The notes: generated by a model from the letters alone, not told the origin. A stretch of DNA of 29,448 nucleotides from Gracilaria vermiculophylla (GCA_019155205.2 JAHNZQ020000308.1:491591-521038); one strand, 5' to 3'; shown: positions 10,161 to 19,625, counted from the stretch's first letter. Program-made: numbers and translations.

Positions 10161-11565
10161 TTAGAAGCTTCTCGCAAAGTCCATGTCGCTGATTCTAACC
10201 TCTCGTTGTAGTGATTCTTCCCTAACGCGAATTTTGGCCACACGTTCGCTGAGACTGAACATAGTGTACTCTTGTTCACCAGTCACTTCACGTTCGACGT
10301 GAAGCCAATCCGGTAACTCAACGTCATCTTCCCCCTCGTGACAGTGACATCGAAGGAGCCCGATTTCTGGATCAACGTTCGTTACATAATCCAGAACAAA
10401 GTAGTTGCCATGGAACAGAAAGCATCTCCGTCGAATACGAACAGTTCGACGAGACATGTCACAGTGGGCAAGAAGGCTAAGATACTCCCTGTTTGTTACT
10501 TGCCTCTTTGTTTCAGTGGCGGCAGTTCTTACTTTGTGAACAAAAGTGTTGCGTGAACCAGTGCCTCGTTTCCTGACACTCTCCTGCACATCGCGGCCTA
10601 GCCCTCGCGACAGGAAGGTCTGCTCCACCCAAAACCCTTCCGCACGGAACGACAGTTCTTCCTCTATGTCGCTCAACAAGAACTTGCGAACAATGCGCTT
10701 GGTGAGATGTAATCCAGCCACCTCACAGACCCTCGCATCGACGCGGTTGATTTTCTCTCGAAAGTTAGTGCGGTTGTCGACGATGCGAAGATGCGGATGA
10801 CCAACCCAGGCGCTTTGGGTGCGCTTATCGAGACGAATGGCGTGCTCTGGAGATTCGGAACGAACTTTATTGTTTTCCAGCGTGTAGAAGCTGGTGGCTC
10901 CGTCCGCTGCTGTGACGAGGTGAACGACGACGTCGTAGCGCGCGTCACGAATGGAAACCATGTCCCATGCATTTTCAGAGAGCATGCGGTTCCACAAAGA
11001 CGGGGGCATGTAGGCACGGCCGTCGCAAGTGCCGCGGTCGCACAGAACGAAGCTGGGTTTGTTTGACGCGGCAGCCAGGGAAACGAAAGCATCTTCGAGG
11101 GCAATTTGAGTGCGAAGTAACTGGGTTTGAAAGTTTAGCACTTGCGCTGCGGTGAGACCTTCAAACGTGGCTCCGCCAGTAAACATGAGGGTGGCGGCCT
11201 CGGGTACGATGTAGACTCCGAAGCCGCGGGAGCGCAGGCGCTCGGAGACCTCGGCCAGAGCAGTGGTTTTGCCTGAAGCAAGGTCAGCTTCGGCTTGTTT
11301 GGGGCATTGCGCGAAGGATCGAAATAGGCGTACCTGCGCACGGACCACCAGTGATAGCAATTCGGTAGACTGGATTTTGTCTTTGAGACACCGCCGAAGC
11401 GGAATGGGGGCGATGGAGGGGGAGAGTCATTTGAGAGGCAAGGAAAGAGGACGAGCTAGAATGGGATGTGAGATGTTGCGATGATTCTGAGCGCGGCTCG
11501 GAAAAATGCTCGAGCCAGTGGTAAATGTTGAAGGCATACGCGTGGGAGCAATCTAAGCGTGTCAT
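10161..11565 (-). CDS. TTD14-like P-loop NTPase (AAA_28 type), two exons
   Basis: Exon 1 is 11565-11334 and exon 2 is 11272-10161. The 61-nt intron (11333-11273, GTACGC...CAG, phase 1) interrupts the Walker A motif: exon 1 ends after GGPCA plus one base and exon 2 begins GC AAA ACC, giving GGPCAGKTT at residues 73-81 of a 447-residue product. Other features are VPEAATL (about 100-106), a Walker B-like LCDRGTCDG near 154-162, and a C-terminal half (about 270-430) with alternating charged strands such as RRCFLFHGNYFVLDY, compatible with the CYTH-like domain that follows the NTPase in the animal protein TTD14 (TRPL translocation defect 14, a GTP-binding protein). Without splicing, neither frame has a whole P-loop. 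The start could instead be the ATG at residue 46. The role outside insects is poorly known, so no pathway is assigned. Confidence 0.82.
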
Positions 11566-12159
11566 CCATGGTACGGCTCGCGGTATGTGTACATATTAGG
11601 GGGTGAAGGGGTGACCCCGTGCAGTGGCGACCAGTGGCTGAATGGAGCAATGCCGCACACGGTGGGCATGGCGGAGTGGGGCGGCGTTTTAGAGCGGAAT
11701 TGGCGGGGTGTGTGGCGGCGGCTCGGCATCGGCGCAGCTGCAGCACATACGGCCACGCGTCGCACGGCAACACGCTGGCAGCGCCACCCTTGCCCATGCG
11801 ACGCATGCCGACGGCGCCCCGCGCGCGCTGCGCCGCACGGACGCGGCGCGCAGCAGCGCGCGGCGACGGCGCCGATTGCCGCCCGTCGCGCGACTCAGAC
11901 GCAGCTTGTTCGTCCGTCCGCGGCCGCCGCCGGCACTTCAACCGCCGCCGCACGGCAGCCGCCGGCACGATGGCGAGCGCACGCTGCCGCGCCGGCGACG
12001 CGCCCGCCGCCGCGCGCAGCAAAGATTCGACGCCGCGTGCCTCGCGCCGCCCTTTTTTTGCGGCGCACTTTGCATCTGGCGCCGTCCGTAGCACCAGTGA
12101 TGATACGCTTAGTTTCTCAACGTATAGCCGGCGCACTCTCTCTCGCGTCCCCTGACTCG
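11566..12159. promoter_or_regulatory. Very GC-rich region upstream of TTD14-like gene
   Basis: About 600 bp, extremely rich in CG and GCC/GCG triplets, especially 11790-12060, between two genes read outward. Long open frames on both strands here are what the low stop frequency of such DNA produces; their translations are low-complexity Arg/Ala/Pro and I do not call them. It probably holds the 5' untranslated region and promoter of the TTD14-like gene. Confidence 0.5.
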
Positions 12160-12283
<124 letters not shown>

Positions 12284-12383
12284 NNNNNNNNNNNNNNNNN
12301 NNNNNNNNNNNNNNNNNNNNNNNNNNNNNNNNNNNNNNNNNNNNNNNNNNNNNNNNNNNNNNNNNNNNNNNNNNNNNNNNNNN
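12284..12383. other. Assembly gap (100 N)
   Basis: Exactly 100 N, a conventional placeholder for a gap of unknown size, flanked on both sides by C-rich sequence. The true distance between the divergent TTD14-like and Maf genes is therefore unknown. Confidence 0.99.
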
Positions 12384-12418
12384 CCCCCCACCGAGGACCC
12401 CCCTCCCTTCTCCTCTCC

Positions 12419-12475
<57 letters not shown>

Positions 12476-12515
12476 CTTCCACCCCCCCCTTCCCCACCCC
12501 CCCCTCCATCTTCCC
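12384..12515. repeat. C-rich low-complexity tract with 53-nt poly-C
   Basis: After the gap comes a C/T-rich stretch with few other bases, containing a pure run of 53 C (12422-12474) followed by shorter C8 and C7 runs broken by T and A. It looks like the other flank of the same poly-C locus. Confidence 0.85.
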
Positions 12516-12635
12516 CACGAAGCTGGAACGCTGACGCCACGCACTTACCGCGCCCGCGCGCTTCTCGGCGCAGCTCTTTCACACGGCGTCCGCCTGCCCC
12601 TGCCATCTTCAACTTTCCTTTCGTGTCCACCCGTC

Positions 12636-13256
12636 ATGGCGTCAGGTTCCGGGAAGCCTGTCGTAATCCTCGGCACCTCTTCTTCCACCCGCCACAAGCT
12701 GTTCCAAAAAAATTTCCCCACCCCGTTCTTAACAATGGTTCCAGACATCGACGAGAAGGCTATCTCCGTCGGCACTGCAGATCGCAGTCAGTCCGATCCC
12801 AAGGCACTGTCGCTAAAGATTGCAAACGCAAAAGCTGATGCTTTAAAACAAATGCTACCTCCAAATGCTATTCTAATCACCTCCGATCAGGTGCTCTTGC
12901 ACGGTGGAAAGATCCGTGAGAAGCCACGCTCTGTCGAAGAATGCCGCCAATACCTCAAAAGCTACGCGAGAAACCCGGCCACAACCATCACCGCCATTGT
13001 CATTCACAACTCTGACACCAACCACAGAATAAGCGGCGTCGACACTTGCACACAACATTTCCGCACCATTCCGGACCAGGTTATCGAGCAACTGCTGCAA
13101 AAAGGGCATGTGCTTCACAGTGCGGGTGGCATTACCGTCGAGGACGAATTGCTCGAGCCTTACCTTTCCATTCGCCAAGGTGACTTGGACAGCTTCATGG
13201 GACTTCCCATTCGACTCTTGCGTCGACTTCTGTCCGAGATAGGAATTCGTCTCTGA
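12636..13256 (+). CDS. Maf family nucleotide pyrophosphatase
   Basis: Maf proteins hydrolyse non-canonical or modified nucleoside triphosphates to monophosphate and pyrophosphate, acting as house-cleaning enzymes in cytosol or organelles. The 206-residue product has the usual family length (190-210). The N-terminal motif LGTSSSTRHKLF (12-23) is the nucleotide-binding SxSxxR loop; DEKA follows at 39-42, the conserved KA at 66-67, SDQV at 83-86 contains the probable catalytic Asp84, and REKP is at 94-97. SDQV rather than ADTVV resembles the YceF type more than the YhdE type. GDLDSFMGLPIRLL near the C-terminus is also typical. The ATG at 12636 lies 14 residues before the nucleotide loop, leaving no room for a strong targeting peptide. 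It is single-exon and convergent with the next gene, 15 bp away. Confidence 0.92.
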   Translation: MASGSGKPVVILGTSSSTRHKLFQKNFPTPFLTMVPDIDEKAISVGTADRSQSDPKALSLKIANAKADALKQMLPPNAILITSDQVLLHGGKIREKPRSVEECRQYLKSYARNPATTITAIVIHNSDTNHRISGVDTCTQHFRTIPDQVIEQLLQKGHVLHSAGGITVEDELLEPYLSIRQGDLDSFMGLPIRLLRRLLSEIGIRL

Positions 13257-13271
13257 TCGCGTATTCTTTTC

Positions 13272-14318
13272 TCAAGTGTCGCTGTTTGTGCCATTAACGT
13301 TGACCGTTTCATATCTGATGTGCGGCCCGTCACCCCCCCTGCCACCCCGGGAGGCAAGACGCGAGCCAAAGTACGCAGCCAGCGCAAAGGCGGCGGCGCC
13401 CGCCATCTTGCGCAAGTCCGTTGTATACATTTCTCGACCTTGCCTGCCTATTTCACGACTTGTTGTTGTAACCATACTACGCGTCGAACCATGGAGCACC
13501 CCACGTAAACATCCACTGTGTAAGTGGTACTGTTCGTCCACTCTTCGCAAATACTGGGCGCACCTTGCGCACTGAATCGTGGTGAATGCGCATTGTAGTT
13601 CATGCGTCATGTGATGCACACGCGAATACTCTCGCCCGCAGTATTGGCACTGACGAAAAGCGTCCGAAAACTGTGCCCCAACTTCGCGTGTGCGACTGGA
13701 GGGCAAAACGTGCCTCGGCATGTCGCGCGCGGCATCTTGACGGCTGCGACTGGAGGGCAAAACGTGCCTCGGCATGTCGGGCGCAGCAACTTGACGGCTG
13801 CGACTGGGGGGCAAAACGTGCCTCGGCATGTCGGGCGCAGCAACTTGACGGCTGCGACTGGGGGGCAAAACTTGACTCGGCATGTCGTGCGCGGCAGCAC
13901 CGTCAATGGAAGTGGAAAGCGGAAACGGCGGGACGGAAAGCGCTGGAGACGACGGCGCCTCAGACGGCGTTGCGACGGCCGCGCGCTCGTCCGCTAGCTT
14001 CCTCATGTAGCTCACATTTCGATACACTCCATCCTGCTCGCGGTCGTAGTGGTTTTCGTGAAAGGGCTGCGGTTCGCCGACTTGGCGCTGATGAACGTCG
14101 ATACAAGCGCTGTGGGATTGGGCGTATTGCTTGTACACGGAATGAGCGTATGCAGTATCCGGCTTCCGACGACCACGGGTTTTAGTGTTTGCCTTGGTGG
14201 CGTTTCGTTGGCACACGACGTTGTGCAGAACACGATTATGTTCGAGCACCCGCGCGTCGCACGTGGTGCAGGTAAAAGTTGGGCTGTGCCTTGTTGGCGT
14301 AACTCTTGCTCGCGGCAT
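13272..14318 (-). CDS. Three-finger C2HC zinc-finger repeat protein
   Basis: A 348-residue protein I cannot assign to a named gene. It has three C2HC motifs of closely matching spacing: C17-C20-H32-C36, C224-C227-H239-C243 (both C-x2-C-x11-H-x3-C) and C250-C253-H266-C270 (x12). This spacing resembles ZC2HC1/TRAF-type zinc-binding units. Between the first and second fingers is a His/Tyr/Arg-rich region, then four 18-residue repeats (about 145-216) of the pattern DMPRHVLPPSRSRQVAAP. Near the C-terminus, residues 305-321 (AGAAAFALAAYFGSRLA) form a hydrophobic segment that could be a single membrane helix, followed by a short Gly/Arg tail. The start ATG at 14318 lies 16 residues before the first finger. 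It is tail to tail with the Maf gene. The zinc binding and anchoring are inferred; the function is unknown. Confidence 0.8.
   Translation of the reverse strand: MPRARVTPTRHSPTFTCTTCDARVLEHNRVLHNVVCQRNATKANTKTRGRRKPDTAYAHSVYKQYAQSHSACIDVHQRQVGEPQPFHENHYDREQDGVYRNVSYMRKLADERAAVATPSEAPSSPALSVPPFPLSTSIDGAAAHDMPSQVLPPSRSRQVAAPDMPRHVLPPSRSRQVAAPDMPRHVLPSSRSRQDAARDMPRHVLPSSRTREVGAQFSDAFRQCQYCGREYSRVHHMTHELQCAFTTIQCARCAQYLRRVDEQYHLHSGCLRGVLHGSTRSMVTTTSREIGRQGREMYTTDLRKMAGAAAFALAAYFGSRLASRGGRGGDGPHIRYETVNVNGTNSDT
13693..13908. repeat. 54-bp tandem repeat, four copies, inside a coding region
   Basis: Four direct copies begin at 13693, 13747, 13801 and 13855, exactly 54 bp apart. The unit starts CGACTGGAGGGCAAAACGTG. 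Copies 2 and 3 are nearly identical and copy 4 has diverged most. The period is a multiple of three, so copy number can change without breaking the zinc-finger protein frame; it codes the 18-residue repeat on the minus strand. Confidence 0.95.
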
Positions 14319-15266
14319 GATTCACTCGCTTCTCAAGTCCGTGCACGGCGCCCGGTACGATATCAGTAAATGCAAAGAAACAGGGCAGCACGCGTATGTC
14401 ATAGAGTTTGGAACAGAAAACAGAAAATGCGGAAAACGCACGACGCACGACGCTGTTTGTGTTGTAGAACGCAGGCAGTTGAAAGCGTCGGGCTGCGGCG
14501 GGCGCGGGCGAGGGCGTGAGAACAGTAGAGCGTGTGCTTTTAACGAGCGCGACGGTCTCGAGCGTCTGCAACACGCCGCAGCAGGTTGCGAAAAGGCGCA
14601 AATGCTGTGAAAGCTATGTCGAAAAGGCTATGTGGACGTGCGTCACACCTACGTGTGATGCAAGCCTCATTGAACTGGTGGCAGCATCAATTCGAGAGCG
14701 TGAGATGGTTTCGCATGGTTGGCAAGCCACGCGGCTGGCGCTCTCGTCTCCACCAATAGGGAGCGCGGAGCTTAGCAATGATCTGGAACAGCACCAAACG
14801 TCGCCCGTCCATCGCGCCCCCTGCACACACTGCGCTGAGAAGCTCTCGAAAGTGCTCAAGCATCTCGATCCCCAAAGCACCAACGGTAGATACATCCGCG
14901 CGCAGTCGCAGTTGCGCCCGATTGATCCAGCACCACCTATATGTTTCATTACGGCGAGCGAGCGAGTTGGCAGAAAAAAAGTTTCAGAGCACTGACCCTT
15001 CCGAGACGGTGATAGGCGCAGCCGCTGTTCTTTGCCAATGCGTTGGCCCTATTAATTTGAAAGCTGCTACGAATCATGTCAGCAGTGTCTCCCTCCCCAG
15101 TGCCGCGACACCGTCTGCTGCTTGAGCGTACGTCCCATGTTCTGCATCCTCCTTCAGCACACATCATGCATATCAAACTGTTGAGCACTTGACGCATATT
15201 TCCCGCTGTGAAGCGCCAGCATTCGCAGCTTTTCAACCACAGTATTGAGAAACACACAGTTCAACC
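14319..15266. promoter_or_regulatory. Divergent intergenic region, C2HC / JmjC genes
   Basis: 948 bp between two genes read outward. Open stretches of up to about 160 codons occur on both strands (14516-14995 plus, 14236-14601 minus), but their translations show no domain and the minus one overlaps the start of the zinc-finger gene. I treat the region as promoter and 5' untranslated sequence. Confidence 0.4.
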
Positions 15267-16754
15267 ATGCTCATCCTTATTGCTCTCCTTCTCGTCTCCC
15301 CCTTGTCCTTCGCCACCATCGACAAGCACCCATTGTCCAAATGTACCCTCAAACAGCCGACGCCCACTGAGGCTTCTAAACCACCACATCTCCCGGCAAT
15401 GCAAATGCTCCTCAATGACGAAGACACATTCGAGACTTTCTTTTCGCACAATTTTGAGCGTCATGTTCTTCACATCGATGATTCCTATCGCTCCAATCGA
15501 CCTCTTTGGATGCGAATGCACCGCCGCTTCGTCCCGAATCATGACATTGATACCATTTTGAACATCTCCTCACAAACATTTTCCCTTTCCATTCCTACTG
15601 ATCTTGAGGTCACTCGCTATAATTTCTCCAACTTCATTCGCCAAGCTTTTGAACCTGCCGCCCACGCTCCTCATTTAAAAGTCTTACAGCATGCCTTCCG
15701 AGACGGCTTCGAACTTGTCCTACACCGTATGCAGACGCGCTCCGCATCAATAGCCCGCTTTACCGACTCCTTGTCCGCGTTTTGGCACGTCTCCGTTGAG
15801 GCTTCTCTCCACTTCTGTCCACCAAGCATATCGACAAAACATTTGCGAGATCCCCGCGCAGCTACTTTGAACAATGGTGAGCTGTTCGTCGTGGTCCTGG
15901 ATGGCCAATTGATGGCCAGCGTTCATGAAACAGTTCGTGATTTTCCGCTTCCATCTGAAACCGGTCCCAACTCTCACACCGTTCTTTCATCTCTTCAAAA
16001 CCCTTCACCCAAGACTTTCTCACTGGATGAGGGAGATGTTTTGTACGTCCCACGGGGTTCTGCTTCCTACTTTTTGGGGAAAAATTCCCCAACCCTCTAT
16101 GTAAGCTTCCATATTCGCACTGACCAAGTGTCGGCAACAATGGTCTTGCGATCGATGCTGTCCGCTGCTGAGAAAAGGTCAGAAGGGCCATTGGGACAGC
16201 GTGCAGCGTCTCAGCTGCAATGGTTTGATATAGTAGACTGTGCCATGCGTGTGGCACACGACCTGGTTCCCCCTTTAAGACGATTCTTTCCTCTTTCCGG
16301 TGCGATAATCGATGCGCTTGAAGATGCAGGGAAACCTGTAGGTCAAGAACTTGCTGTCGATGTCCTGCAAAAGTTCGTCGTGTCTGCCCAAAACGCGTTT
16401 TTCGACCCATTCATTGAGGCTGTAACGGCTGGTGATGTTGCAGTTGACGATTCATTGTTCAAATGGGCCGAGGAAATTTCCAGCCAGAGACAAGAATCAA
16501 ACTCTTATCGTCAAGCAAAGGAAATGTTTAGGCATTGCTTAGATTGGTTGGGAAGGCAAAGCGATGCTCCCAGCGACGGGGTTTCGCAGCTAACATTAGA
16601 TTGGTTCACAGCCTTGGAAAATAGAAGAAAGTCGGAGCTGGAAGCACGACACAAAGCATTTATGGCTCAAGAAATCAAAGTCGATACAACAGTAGATAAA
16701 GGTCTGATATGCCCAGATGACGAAGATTTTTGCGCTCTGGCTGCGAGTTCATAA
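15267..16754 (+). CDS. Secretory JmjC/cupin-like protein, ribosomal-oxygenase type, metal ligands missing
   Basis: A 495-residue single-exon product. Residues 1-16 (MLILIALLLVSPLSFA) form a classical signal peptide, so it should enter the ER. The body resembles the NO66/MINA53/YcfD group of JmjC oxygenases: a partial-blockade style start (FETFFSHNFERHVLHI, about 51-66), the strand VEASLHFCPP (about 177-186), GELFVVVLDGQ (about 204-214), and EGDVLYVPRGSASYF (about 255-269). In active members the HxD iron ligands sit just before the FVLQLEG strand, and the distal His follows FPRG. Here the first site reads LRDPRAATLNNGEL with no HxD, and the distal position reads SASY with no His. The C-terminal half is helical and winged-helix-like in length and ends in no KDEL-type signal. 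I infer a luminal or secreted pseudoenzyme. The remote family link is by motif alignment from memory and is moderately sure; the signal peptide and missing histidines are direct observations. Confidence 0.7.
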   Translation: MLILIALLLVSPLSFATIDKHPLSKCTLKQPTPTEASKPPHLPAMQMLLNDEDTFETFFSHNFERHVLHIDDSYRSNRPLWMRMHRRFVPNHDIDTILNISSQTFSLSIPTDLEVTRYNFSNFIRQAFEPAAHAPHLKVLQHAFRDGFELVLHRMQTRSASIARFTDSLSAFWHVSVEASLHFCPPSISTKHLRDPRAATLNNGELFVVVLDGQLMASVHETVRDFPLPSETGPNSHTVLSSLQNPSPKTFSLDEGDVLYVPRGSASYFLGKNSPTLYVSFHIRTDQVSATMVLRSMLSAAEKRSEGPLGQRAASQLQWFDIVDCAMRVAHDLVPPLRRFFPLSGAIIDALEDAGKPVGQELAVDVLQKFVVSAQNAFFDPFIEAVTAGDVAVDDSLFKWAEEISSQRQESNSYRQAKEMFRHCLDWLGRQSDAPSDGVSQLTLDWFTALENRRKSELEARHKAFMAQEIKVDTTVDKGLICPDDEDFCALAASS

Positions 16755-17234
16755 AGATACAGTTTAGAGGAGCCAAATTTTTTTGCTTTGTTTAACACTA
16801 CATGCTTCAAAAGACAGAAGGGAATCCATTGGTTTGACTCCTTTTGCGATGGTCCCCATTCCGCCGACAATCACAAATACTTATCACTAACCTTAGATCA
16901 TGCAGGGTTCTGAGGACTAGGTCCATATAGGCCAAGATTTACCAATCTTTTATCTTGCCTTTTTTCGATGATGTGGCTTTCCTGCCGGTTGTTTTTCGCA
17001 CATAGAATCTCGCATCGCAAATCCGTTTCACACATCCCATTCCTTCGTATTATACTACTAGCATCATCAAAACATATTATCACCCCACTTTCTCGAAGAA
17101 TATTCCTGCACACTTAACATTCTCTCACCGGCCGTTGATACTGCTTCTTGCAAACAATAGAGCCCATCATTTTTCTTGTGAACCCTATAATAGTTCATTG
17201 CTTCGGCGGGGAGCCAATACAGCCCAAGCCGTTT
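16755..17234. other. Intergenic region, 480 bp
   Basis: AT-rich spacer between the 3' end of the JmjC-like gene and the convergent exon block that starts at 17235. No supported gene or repeat is seen. Confidence 0.4.
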
Positions 17235-17677
17235 TTAATCTCTGTTCTTGCTGACAACAAATGCTTGCTCTTCCCATAGACGATTGTCAAGGAGATACCA
17301 GAGCAAAACCCCAACATTGTACTTTGAAGAACTTGGAACGTAGCTCGCTGCTGGTGATTTTTTGCTCACACGGATGTGTCCAATCATAATCTTGCTCAAA
17401 AAGAAATGGAAGACTTGCGACCTAAATCTCGATTGCAGTGATTCGTCGGCAATCTCCGCATCTTCAACGAAGCAGTCGCTCTCCAGTCTTAAAAAGTCCC
17501 ATGAGATCTTATTTCCGATAACACTCGGGCCGGTAACTTCTTGCAATAATCTCCGAATGAGTTTAGTCCTTTTCCGGAAAGCATTCACTATACCTTCTTT
17601 CGTTACGACGACCGTGCGTGTGTTTTCTTTGTATTTGAGCGAGATCTCGTTCTCAGTATAAAATCGAATCGATTGTA
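17235..17677 (-). CDS. Open exon-like block, unknown protein, no ATG
   Basis: From about 17677 down to the stop at 17235 the minus strand is open for about 147 codons, with no ATG near its 5' end. The composition is protein-like, with balanced charged and hydrophobic residues, e.g. IVNAFRKRTKLIRRLLQEV and VLLWYLLDNRLWEEQAFVV. It could be the last exon of the unknown multi-exon gene just upstream on the same strand, or a separate gene whose first exon I cannot place. I recognise no domain. Confidence 0.35.
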
Positions 17678-17844
17678 ATCATGTGCGAGGAATACACCAA
17701 AATTCGAGCCTTTCTACGTAGAAAGACTGGTCCTTGAACCATGGCGACCCCCGATGCGTTCCACGCCGCAAGTGGTATCGAATTCATATTACTGGCCAAT
17801 TCGTGCACTTTTGGTACATGAGTAGGCTCAAGCCCTTGCTTCGT

Positions 17845-19625
17845 TCATCCCCCATGGGTCTTATCGCCTTCGACCAGAACTGAACCAAAACTCCAACCGT
17901 GTGAAATCAGACAAACTTGAGTCATATATGCCTTGACGATAACGTACAAGGCACTCGTCAAAGCAGAAAATGCCTCGGGCGAATCAGGAGAAAGCGCTTC
18001 ACATGCTCGGTAAACGTCAGCGGTTAGATTGAGATATCCTGCGTTCTGACATGCGGGTCCGACAGTCAAGAAAGAATCAAAGGTATCAGCGGGAACAGAG
18101 AACTGTAAAAGGGCTAAATATCTCCGTCATACCCATGGCAGGGACGGCAGAAACCTGAGCAATGTGGTGCATCGCAAATTCTTGAGATGGATCCATAGAT
18201 TGCGCAGCTGCTTGACCCAATGGTTGCTCCGGAGGCGGAGCCAAAAGCAGAGCGGTAGGTTGAAGAGGGGTACCGCTGCAGGTTTGAAGAATAACAAGGC
18301 TGTCTTGTGCAGTTTGAGCAACGTATTGATCCGTGGAGGACAACTGAAACGGGGAGCAGCATCCATTTGTTGCGAGGGTTGAGGGTGTGTCACAGAGTTA
18401 GTTGCAACGGAGTTCGGAAACACGACCTCTTCAACAGCGTGATCTTCCAGGGCGACACATTGCAACGAACTGATTTGTGCTGTATCGGAGTGCGCATCGT
18501 GTTGATGAAGGCTACGTTGGTGGCGGCGCCGTCGTCCGTAATGTTCGGACGATCGGTCATCGGATATGGAATGCTCTGCAGCTTTGTTTCTATGTGCTTG
18601 GGATGGGTTGACTATGCCGAGGACGTGTTTCGCTTTTGCTAGGAATTTGAAGCGATGGACGGGTGTGGCAAATACTAAACGGCCTATATCTCGCTCTTGC
18701 TCTGGAGCTGTTGTTTTCGAAATTGAGAGTGGTTAGCAGTAGAAGATTGCACATTAACGTGCGATGCAGCGAGATGAGGGTGTTGATTTAAAAGCGCTAT
18801 GTGTGCATGACAAGTTACTGCAAGAGGCATCCACGCCACCGTGGACAACGGGAGCAGCAGAGACGTTGATTTCTCCAAAGCATTGGCCATGTTCCTGTGC
18901 TTGGGGAAGAGGTGGTGGCAAGATACTCTGTGATACGTTGAGCTGATGGTGTGGGTCCATCGGGAGGAACGGTATTTCTGACGAAATGATCAAGTTTGGA
19001 TAGAGGTCAATTGGCGGGTGTGACTGCTCGTTCGACATCACGTGGTTGTCCGGTTGAAGGGGGTGCATGCTAGCAGACGCGGGATGTTCGTGGAAATGAA
19101 GCGCGGGATGCGTTGCGGGATCTACAGCAGCAGGCTGGGAAGGGTAGAAGGGGTTGTGCGACTGGACAGGCATGGCGGATGGAGCGTGAGCAATTGAGGA
19201 TGCCGAGGAAATGGGAGAAGAGGAAGACGGGTGCAGTGACGAAGTTGAGTGATCAAAACGCGAACCAAGCTGGCGAGGCAACGAAGGGCGTGGCGCGAAG
19301 TGCAAGATGATGGCCGTAGCACGGGGCTGACAGCCCAGAGGGGAAGGAGAATTAAGTTTGCTCACGACTTCAAAGACGAGCGGTTCGAAAATACACGGCT
19401 CGCGAAGGTTGCCATCTGCGGCGTAAAGATAGACGTTCACAAAAGCGTTTCTATGAGAAGGCGGTGCTATGATGAAGGACTCGTTGTGTTTGCTGTAACT
19501 TTCGACTCAAGTGGTTCATTATGCTAAGAACCTTAGTACGTTCTGCTATTGCTTGCATACGCTTTCGGTTTTCCAGCTCAAGGCGTTTTTCCTCGAGCTG
19601 TGAGCCTGCAATGGTGTTTTTTTTG
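17845..19625 (-). CDS. Probable multi-exon gene of unknown function, Pro/Ser/Gln-rich
   Basis: Several adjoining open blocks on the minus strand connect through plausible, phase-matched short introns. Block 1 (from about 19515 to 18759) begins with APPSHRNAFVNVYLYAADG and FEPLVFEVV, a pattern reminiscent of the end of an IPT/TIG or Rel-type immunoglobulin-like fold, then becomes Pro/Ser/His-rich. A 51-nt intron (18758-18708) leads into block 2 (18707 onward), beginning PPEQERDIGRLVFATPVHRF and containing an Arg-rich GRRRRHQR. After a frame change near 18343 comes a Gln/Pro/Ala-rich block, then a possible 52-nt intron (18154-18103) and a final block from 18102 to a stop at 17845 (FSVPADTFDSFLTVGPACQN...). 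Upstream, 19606-19520 encodes a charged helix-like stretch (LEEKRLELENRKRMQ). The composition fits a transcription regulator. No start codon is fixed, two joins remain unresolved, and the last exon could instead splice to 17677-17235. This is tentative. Confidence 0.4.

Noticed and set aside
10791..11155. Plus-strand and other minus-frame open stretches within the TTD14-like gene
   Set aside because: Shadows of the coding strand with no family resemblance.
13693..13908. Regular repeat considered as a CRISPR-like array
   Set aside because: The copies are contiguous 54-bp units with no unique spacers, lie inside a coding frame, and the DNA is eukaryotic.
14516..14995. Plus-strand 159-codon frame in the C2HC/JmjC spacer
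   Set aside because: No recognisable motif and competing frames on the other strand; probably chance in stop-poor DNA.
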